Of a stretch of DNA of 10,470 nt, positions 5,758-10,470 are shown piece by piece. Below the pieces are notes generated by a model. The model worked only from the letters and a program-made list of their open reading frames with translations, was not told where the DNA came from and did no database searches. Position 1 is the first letter of the stretch. Each line of letters begins with the position of its first letter. The translations under genes were made by a program, and so were the position numbers. Source of the stretch: Selenomonadaceae bacterium (GTDB taxonomy: Bacteria > Bacillota > Negativicutes > Selenomonadales > Selenomonadaceae); assembly GCA_017390245.1 (NCBI GenBank), contig JAFPCE010000177.1:1-10470 (forward strand). Reading direction: 5' to 3'.

Positions 5758-6138
5758 AATAAGCCAGCAATAAAACTAGAAATCCAGATGTCTGCATTTA
5801 ATAATTATCAGGAGGTTCGCAGGCTGCTGCAGTCAATCGGCACTACTGAGAGAGGCATCGAAATCATGGAGGATAAAATGATGTTCCAGGTGCTGAAAAT
5901 ATGTAATCTTGATACCAGAGCGGCTAATATCCTCAAGCAGAGCATGCTGAGCCAGGGCGGAGAACTGGCTGTATCAGCTGGCACTGTTAATCTGGCAGTG
6001 CCATATACTGATGCTGTTTTAATGGGGACAGTCCATCAGATAAAAAACGCCCTGCCCAGATTAAAGGAACAGCCTTGGGGATTAAAGGGGCTGGCAGAAC
6101 AGATGGAGGAATATTTAAAGGGACTAAAGTACAGTTAA
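5752..6138 (+). CDS. Free-standing homologue of the N-terminal domain of clostridial dihydropteroate synthase
   Basis: 128 aa, no signal peptide or membrane segment. Residues 35-122 resemble, from memory, the N-terminal extension of long clostridial FolP proteins: GIEIMEDKMMFQVLKI (35-50), DTRAANILKQSMLSQGGELA (54-73), then DAVLMGTVHQIKNALPRLKE (87-106) and QPWGLKGLAEQMEEYL (107-122). In those proteins the domain precedes the pterin-binding barrel; here the frame stops after it and no barrel follows. Its role is unknown, so it may be a regulatory or partner subunit. ATG 5752 is preferred: AGGA at 5740-5743 overlaps the in-frame ATG at 5743 but is well spaced for 5752. The FolB-like gene starts 86 bases later with no terminator between, consistent with a folate pair. 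The domain assignment is pattern recognition and needs a profile search. Confidence 0.72.
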   Translation: MQNKPAIKLEIQMSAFNNYQEVRRLLQSIGTTERGIEIMEDKMMFQVLKICNLDTRAANILKQSMLSQGGELAVSAGTVNLAVPYTDAVLMGTVHQIKNALPRLKEQPWGLKGLAEQMEEYLKGLKYS

Positions 6139-6224
6139 ATTCATAATTTGTTTTGAAGGCAGGATTATTTATCCCTATGGCGAATAATACTGAAATAGGA
6201 AAGTATGATTTGGGGGTATATACT

Positions 6225-6584
6225 ATGGCAAAGATTAGAATCGTGAATATGATGGTATATGGTTTTCATGGCATTTATGAGTATGAAAGAGAACAGGGAC
6301 AAAAGTTTTATTTTGATGTGGAGGTTGTCACCAGGGATGACAAGGCTGCCGACTCTGATGATGCCAAGGATACAGTTTTGACTGCTTCTATTTATTCCTT
6401 AGTGAAGGATACAGTAGAAAATAAGCGTTTCCAGCTGATGCAGGCACTGGCTGGCCACATTGGCGACAAGCTTATTGAGCAGTATGGCAATATTGCTGAG
6501 GTTACTATTAAGGTACGTAAGCCAAATGTAACTATTAATGGCCCAATTGATTATGTCGAGGTTGAGGTAACCCGCAAGGCTTGA
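6225..6584 (+). CDS. folB: Dihydroneopterin aldolase-like protein (FolB family)
   Basis: 119 aa, the usual FolB length. The family cleaves 7,8-dihydroneopterin to hydroxymethyl-dihydropterin in folate synthesis. Visible are YGFHGIYEYE (12-21, Glu21 matching Glu22 of the S. aureus enzyme), GQKFYFDV (25-32), the central helix QLMQALAGHIGDKL (70-83), and VRKPN with Lys99 matching catalytic Lys100. Two usual active-site residues differ in my alignment: the conserved Tyr54 position is Thr53 (DTVLTASIY), and the pterin-anchoring Glu74 position is Gln73. Fold membership is clear, but ordinary aldolase activity is less certain. I chose ATG 6225 for GGGGG (6212-6216) with 8-base spacing and because the fold starts there; upstream in-frame TTG 6153 and ATG 6177 would add an uncharacteristic tail. 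A terminator follows. Confidence 0.88.
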   Translation: MAKIRIVNMMVYGFHGIYEYEREQGQKFYFDVEVVTRDDKAADSDDAKDTVLTASIYSLVKDTVENKRFQLMQALAGHIGDKLIEQYGNIAEVTIKVRKPNVTINGPIDYVEVEVTRKA

Positions 6585-6613
6585 GAATGCTTTAATTGAA
6601 TAAAGTGAAAGGT

Positions 6614-6671
6614 AAAGAATTAACTGGAGGACTAATATTATTTTGTTTCCAGTTAATTCTTTTTGTTTTTT
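6614..6671 (+). terminator. Intrinsic terminator after folB
   Basis: A perfect 15-bp stem (6614-6628 with 6648-6662), a 19-base AT-rich loop, and a T-rich tail interrupted by one G (6659-6671). The stem is long but only moderately GC-rich. It separates the folate pair from dprA. Confidence 0.88.
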
Positions 6672-6676
6672 AAGGT

Positions 6677-6718
6677 GAAAATCATGATTTCTACCACCGT
6701 TTGCATTTTATGATTTTC
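6677..6718. repeat. Spaced inverted repeat at the dprA promoter
   Basis: GAAAATCAT (6677-6685) recurs as its exact reverse complement ATGATTTTC (6710-6718). The match extends to 11 pairs with one wobble, over a gap of about 20 bases. The right arm lies in the spacer of the predicted dprA promoter and the left arm upstream of the -35. It could be a paired operator or simply AT-rich symmetry. Confidence 0.4.
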
Positions 6719-6729
6719 TTCGCTATAGT
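6701..6729 (+). promoter_or_regulatory. Promoter of the dprA-topA-trmFO unit
   Basis: TTGCAT (6701-6706), a 17-base spacer and TATAGT (6724-6729, five of six matches). The predicted start near 6736 leaves a leader of about 26 bases. It lies just after the folB terminator, where a new unit is expected to begin. Confidence 0.72.
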
Positions 6730-6761
6730 GTGATTAAAATTAAATAGTGAGGTGGGTAATC

Positions 6762-7880
6762 ATGGAAAAATATTATTCAGGGGTATTACAGGATATTTTG
6801 TGTTATAATGGCAATTTGTTACGGCAGTTAATTGATTATTTTGGCAGCAGTGCGAGATTGCTTTCTGCAGCTAAGTCAGAGTTGCTACAGGGAAAATTTT
6901 GCCGGGAGGAAAAAGCCAGCCGGCTGGTGGCAGAGTTTAAAAATGTCAGGGACAGGGCTGGCAGGCTGCAGGAATATTGTACAAAGCAGGGGATTAAGCT
7001 GTGCTCCATAGATGAGCCGGAATATCCGGAGCTGTTAAAGGAAATCCATAATCCGCCTCAGGTTATATTTTATAGAGGGAAACTGGCAGATGGCCCGCGA
7101 ATAGCCATGGTGGGGGCACGTAAGGCAACGGCTTATGGCAAGGCTGTGGCAGAAGCACTGGCCAGAACCATGGCTGCCCGTGGCTTTGTCATAGTCAGCG
7201 GTGCAGCTATTGGCATTGACAGTGAGGCCCACAAGGGGGCATTAAGCACAGGAGTGACAGAGGCTGTTTTAGGCTGTGGCGTGGATGTAGCTTATCCGCC
7301 AAGCAACAGGAAGCTGCTGGCTCAGATAGCAGAAAAAGGTGCAGTGATTTCAGAATTTTTGCCAGAAACTCCGCCCAGGACAAGTAATTTCCCCACCAGG
7401 AACAGGATTATCAGCGGTCTGGCTATGGGCACTGTAGTGGTGGAGGCTGCGGAAAAGAGCGGTTCATTAATAACGGCAGAGCAGGCCATCAGTGAGGGAC
7501 GGGATATTTTCGCTGTGCCAGGCAGTATTTTTTCCGTAAGCAGCAGGGGCTGTAACAAGCTGCTGCAGCAGGGTGCCAAGCTTGTGCTGAATGCTTCAGA
7601 TATTATGAATGAGTATGATGTGAAGCTGCAAAAAAATCACTATATTGAAAAAAATGATGAAAAAAATAAAACTCGTGTTATAATGACAGAAGCTGAAGCA
7701 AGAATTTTTAAGCTTTTATCTGTGGATAATCCATTGTCTGTAGATGAGATTATTTACAGATTGCATGGCCGTGATACGGCTAATGTGGCATTTATTCTGC
7801 TGCAGCTGGAATTACGTGGATTAGTACGGGCAGATGATTTGCATTGTTATGTCCGTGTTATAAAGGGGGACATTTTGTGA
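6762..7880 (+). CDS. dprA: DNA-processing protein DprA (Smf)
   Basis: 372 aa. DprA binds incoming single-stranded DNA and loads RecA during transformation; homologues are also widespread in bacteria not known to be competent. Parts: a helical N-terminal domain (about 1-95) with the usual EPEYPELLKEI.NPP lead-in, then the Rossmann-like core: IAMVGARKATAYG (114-126), GFVIVSGAAIGIDSEAHKGA (141-160), TEAVLGCGVDVAYPP (166-180), ISEFLPETPP (196-205), FPTRNRIISGLA (210-221), VVVEAAEKSGSLITA (225-239) and DIFAVPGS (248-255). A lysine-rich linker (about 286-308) leads to a C-terminal winged-helix domain (about 310-366). GAGGTG (6749-6754) precedes ATG 6762; an upstream GTG at 6747 overlaps that site and is rejected. 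The stop overlaps the topA start, and dprA-topA-trmFO is a common Firmicutes order. Confidence 0.96.
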   Translation: MEKYYSGVLQDILCYNGNLLRQLIDYFGSSARLLSAAKSELLQGKFCREEKASRLVAEFKNVRDRAGRLQEYCTKQGIKLCSIDEPEYPELLKEIHNPPQVIFYRGKLADGPRIAMVGARKATAYGKAVAEALARTMAARGFVIVSGAAIGIDSEAHKGALSTGVTEAVLGCGVDVAYPPSNRKLLAQIAEKGAVISEFLPETPPRTSNFPTRNRIISGLAMGTVVVEAAEKSGSLITAEQAISEGRDIFAVPGSIFSVSSRGCNKLLQQGAKLVLNASDIMNEYDVKLQKNHYIEKNDEKNKTRVIMTEAEARIFKLLSVDNPLSVDEIIYRLHGRDTANVAFILLQLELRGLVRADDLHCYVRVIKGDIL

Positions 7881-10186
7881 GTAAAGCGCAAAATGAGTCT
7901 AATATAGATGACTTACAAGAAGAAAAGAAAACAGCTGCCAGAAAGAGCAGTGTAAAGAAGCCGGCAAAGAAGGCTGCAGCAAAAAAAACTGCGGCAAAGA
8001 AGACTGCCAGCAAGGCGAAGAAGAAACAGGGCTACAAGCTGGTGCTGGTGGAGTCTCCTACTAAGGCGAAAACCATTGAGCGTTATCTGGGCAAAGGCTT
8101 TGTGGTGAGAGCTTCCATGGGACATTTGCGTGATTTGCCTAAGAGCCAGTTTGGCATTGATGTGGAGAATAATTTTGAGCCTAAGTATATTAATATCCGT
8201 GGCAAGGGTGATTTGATAAAGTCTTTAAAGAAAGAAGCCAGCAAGGCTGATAAGGTTTATCTGGCCAGTGACCCGGACCGCGAGGGTGAGGCTATTGCCT
8301 GGCATCTGGCTCACATCTTTGATATAGATGTGGCAGATAAAAGCCGCATTGTCTTTAATGAGATAACTAAGCCAGCTATCCAGAGTGCCGTTAAAGAGCC
8401 AAGAGCCATTAATATTGATATGGTGGATGCCCAGCAGGCAAGGCGCATGCTGGACCGCATCGTAGGCTACAAGCTGAGTCCGCTGTTATGGCGGAAGGTC
8501 AGAAAGGGCCTCAGTGCTGGCCGTGTCCAGTCTGTTACTGTAAAGCTTATCTGCGACAGGGAGAAGGCTATTGAAGCCTTTGAGTCTAAGGAATACTGGA
8601 CTGTTGATCTGAAGTTTAAGAAGGATAAGAGTCCTCAGTTTAATGCTGATTTAACCCATGTGGACGGCAAGAAGCTGGACGTGGATAATGGCAGGGATGC
8701 TGAAGCTATTGCCAAGGATGTGGAAAATGGCAAATGGCTGGTACAGGAGGTTAAGAAGCGGCAGCGCTCCAAGAAGGCCATGGCGCCTTTTACTACCAGC
8801 AGTTTGCAGCAGGATGCTGCCAGAAAGCTGGGCTTTACTTCCCGCCGTACTATGATGGTAGCACAGCAGCTGTATGAAGGCATTGAGCTGGGCAGCAAGG
8901 GCCCGACTGGTCTCATTACCTATATGAGAACTGATTCTACCCGTATTTCAGAATTGGCTCAGGCTGAGGCTAAGTCATATATTTTAGATAAATTTGGTGA
9001 CGCATATTATCCTGCTAAGGCTAATATTTATGCTAGTGGCAAGAAGGCACAGGATGCCCATGAGGCTATCCGCCCTACCAGCGTAATGCTGGCACCGGAG
9101 ACTATTGAACGTCATTTAAGTGCTGACCAGCAGAAGCTGTACCGGTTAATCTGGCAGAGATTTGTTTCCAGCCAGATGGTGCCAGCGGTATTTGATACTG
9201 TTAATGCTAAGCTTAAAAATGGCAGATATACTGCCAGCGCCAGCGGTTCCCATTTGATTTTCCCTGGCTTCCAGGCTGTGTATGTTACAGCAGAGGGAGA
9301 GGAAAAGGATGTGGCACTGCCAGAGCTGGTAACTGGTGATGAGCTGCGGCTCATGAAGGTTCTGCCTAAGCAGCATTTCACTGAGCCACCACCAAGATAC
9401 AACGATGCTTCTCTGGTTAAGGTGCTGGAGGAAAAGGGCATTGGCCGCCCAAGTACCTATGCTCCTATTATTGAGACAGTGCTGGCCAGGGGATATGTGG
9501 CCCGTGTCAGCAAAACCTTTAAGCCTACTGAGCTGGGCTTTGTGGTTGTAGATATGCTGGAGGAGTACTTTAAGGATATTGTTGACGAGAAATTTACTGC
9601 CAATATGGAGGCACAGCTGGATAGCGTGGCTGGCGGTAATATTGATAAAAATGAAGTTCTGAAGGAATTTTATGAGCCATTTGCACAGACCCTGGCTAAG
9701 GCTGATGAGGCTATCGGCCATGTGGAGCTGCCAGTGGAGGTTTCTGATGTGCCATGTGATATCTGCGGCCGCATGATGGTGGTAAAGCAGGGACGTTTTG
9801 GCAAATTCCTGGCTTGTCCTGGTTTCCCAGACTGCCGCAATACCAAACCGCTCTTGAAGGATACTGGCATTAAGTGTCCAAAGTGCGATGGTACTATCGT
9901 GGAGCGTAAATCCCGCCGTGGCAGAAACTTCTTTGGCTGTAAAAATTATCCTCAGTGTGATTTTGTTACCTGGGATGTGCCACAGGCTGAAAAATGTCCT
10001 AAATGTGGCAGCCTGCAGCTGAAGCATTTTTACCGCAATGGCAGAGGCCTTTTGTATTGCATCAATGATGACTGCGAGACTCGTGTGGATCATCCTATTA
10101 ATAAGGAACTGGAAAAACAGCGGGCTAAGGCTGAGAAGGAAAAAGAAGCTTTAGCTGTGGCAGAGGATAGAGGAAAAAATGAATAA
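7877..10186 (+). CDS. topA: DNA topoisomerase I TopA
   Basis: 769 aa type IA topoisomerase that relaxes negative supercoils through a 5'-phosphotyrosine link. Starts at GTG 7877 (AAAGGGGG at 7862-7869), sharing GTGA with the dprA stop, so translation is probably coupled. Residues 17-50 form a Lys/Ala-rich, histone H1-like tail absent from E. coli TopA. The TOPRIM domain starts at LVLVESPTKAKTIERYLG (55-72; Glu59) and contains SDPDREGEA (131-139; Asp132, Asp134, Glu136). The active-site Tyr349 lies in GLITYMRTDS (345-354). GIGRPSTYAPII (521-532) is a conserved strand-binding region. Three C4 zinc ribbons end the protein: Cys627/630/647/653, 667/670/688/694 and 707/710/728/733, followed by a charged helix. 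All expected domains are intact. Confidence 0.98.
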   Translation: MSKAQNESNIDDLQEEKKTAARKSSVKKPAKKAAAKKTAAKKTASKAKKKQGYKLVLVESPTKAKTIERYLGKGFVVRASMGHLRDLPKSQFGIDVENNFEPKYINIRGKGDLIKSLKKEASKADKVYLASDPDREGEAIAWHLAHIFDIDVADKSRIVFNEITKPAIQSAVKEPRAINIDMVDAQQARRMLDRIVGYKLSPLLWRKVRKGLSAGRVQSVTVKLICDREKAIEAFESKEYWTVDLKFKKDKSPQFNADLTHVDGKKLDVDNGRDAEAIAKDVENGKWLVQEVKKRQRSKKAMAPFTTSSLQQDAARKLGFTSRRTMMVAQQLYEGIELGSKGPTGLITYMRTDSTRISELAQAEAKSYILDKFGDAYYPAKANIYASGKKAQDAHEAIRPTSVMLAPETIERHLSADQQKLYRLIWQRFVSSQMVPAVFDTVNAKLKNGRYTASASGSHLIFPGFQAVYVTAEGEEKDVALPELVTGDELRLMKVLPKQHFTEPPPRYNDASLVKVLEEKGIGRPSTYAPIIETVLARGYVARVSKTFKPTELGFVVVDMLEEYFKDIVDEKFTANMEAQLDSVAGGNIDKNEVLKEFYEPFAQTLAKADEAIGHVELPVEVSDVPCDICGRMMVVKQGRFGKFLACPGFPDCRNTKPLLKDTGIKCPKCDGTIVERKSRRGRNFFGCKNYPQCDFVTWDVPQAEKCPKCGSLQLKHFYRNGRGLLYCINDDCETRVDHPINKELEKQRAKAEKEKEALAVAEDRGKNE

Positions 10187-10470
10187 AATAATAATTGTGG
10201 GAGCAGGCATGGCTGGCAGTGAGGCTGCCTGGCAGGCTGCCCAGAGGGGGATACAGGTGGAGCTGTATGAAATGCGGCCTGTAAAAAGCACCCCTGCCCA
10301 TAAAACAGAATATTTTGCGGAGCTGGTGTGCAGTAACTCTCTGCGGGGAGCTGGCCTGGAAAATGCTGTGGGTGTATTGAAAGAGGAAATGCGCCGTCTT
10401 AAATCCCTGATTATGGAAGCAGCTGATGCCACTAAGGTGCCAGCTGGCGGTGCTCTGGCAGTAGACAGAC
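10179..10470 (+). CDS. trmFO: Methylene-THF tRNA (uracil-54-C5)-methyltransferase TrmFO, N-terminal part
   Basis: The first 97 codons are inside the window; the gene runs off the right edge. TrmFO makes m5U54 in tRNA using methylene-tetrahydrofolate and FAD, unlike the SAM-dependent TrmA of E. coli. The N-terminal FAD-binding fold is plain: IIIVGAGMAGSEAAWQAAQR (4-23), then VELYEMRP, and the family-typical HKTEYFAELVCSNSLRG, LKEEMRRL and VPAGGALAVDR. ATG 10179 has AGAGG (10169-10173) and overlaps the topA end by eight bases in another frame, indicating co-transcription and probably coupled translation. Position after topA is the standard Firmicutes order. Confidence 0.97.
   Translation, partial: MNKIIIVGAGMAGSEAAWQAAQRGIQVELYEMRPVKSTPAHKTEYFAELVCSNSLRGAGLENAVGVLKEEMRRLKSLIMEAADATKVPAGGALAVDR

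Noticed and set aside
6606..6674. Short GTG-started plus-strand frame between folB and dprA
   Set aside because: It coincides with the arms and loop of the folB terminator and has no ribosome site.
1481..7810. Repeated CTGCTGCAG-type words in several genes
   Set aside because: They encode Leu-Leu-Gln runs in frame and reflect the preferred CTG and CAG codons; no fixed spacing or intergenic copy suggests a dispersed element.
9146..10093. A 315-codon open frame on the minus strand
   Set aside because: It lies wholly antisense to topA, whose zinc ribbons and core motifs are intact; its protein shows no domain and it has no ribosome site or promoter. It results from codon bias on the coding strand.

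Overview
The window is a gene-dense piece of a bacterial chromosome, almost all transcribed left to right. It looks like an anaerobic Bacillota (Firmicutes) genome, most plausibly from the Negativicutes (Selenomonas/Megamonas-like); the exact taxon is inference. The supporting signs are a SigA-like RpoD, the order dnaG-rpoD-trmK-nif3 and the order dprA-topA-trmFO (both familiar in Firmicutes), a c-di-AMP riboswitch on a cell-wall hydrolase gene, and a class A RNase P RNA, which argues against Bacillales, where the RNA is class B. I see no insertion sequence, prophage, CRISPR array, tRNA or rRNA.

Layout. 1-1957: the end of dnaG, then rpoD, closed by a strong terminator. 1969-4154: trmK (tRNA m1A22 methyltransferase), a Nif3-family metalloprotein and thiE. 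4200-4606: rnpB with a near-consensus promoter. 4612-5546: a c-di-AMP riboswitch directly behind rnpB, controlling a secreted NlpC/P60 hydrolase, then a terminator. 5549-5757: a minus-strand unit with its own promoter, a 25-codon membrane-peptide gene and its own terminator. 5752-6671: a free-standing protein that resembles the N-terminal domain of clostridial dihydropteroate synthases, then a FolB-like protein, then a terminator. 6701-10470: dprA, topA and the start of trmFO, overlapping and probably co-transcribed from one promoter.

Functional themes are replication and transcription (DnaG, RpoD, TopA), RNA processing and modification (RNase P RNA, TrmK, TrmFO), cofactor synthesis (ThiE and a possible folate pair), DNA uptake and recombination (DprA), and cell-wall remodelling under c-di-AMP control. 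TrmFO uses methylene-tetrahydrofolate, a loose link to the folate pair.

The least ordinary parts are: the minus-strand mini-gene whose promoter collides head-on with that of the folate pair over a perfect AT-rich dyad; the orphan FolP-like domain; the FolB with two active-site replacements; an insert of about 100 residues in RpoD that repeats a region 1.1-like motif; and a riboswitch with almost no room for a promoter between it and rnpB.
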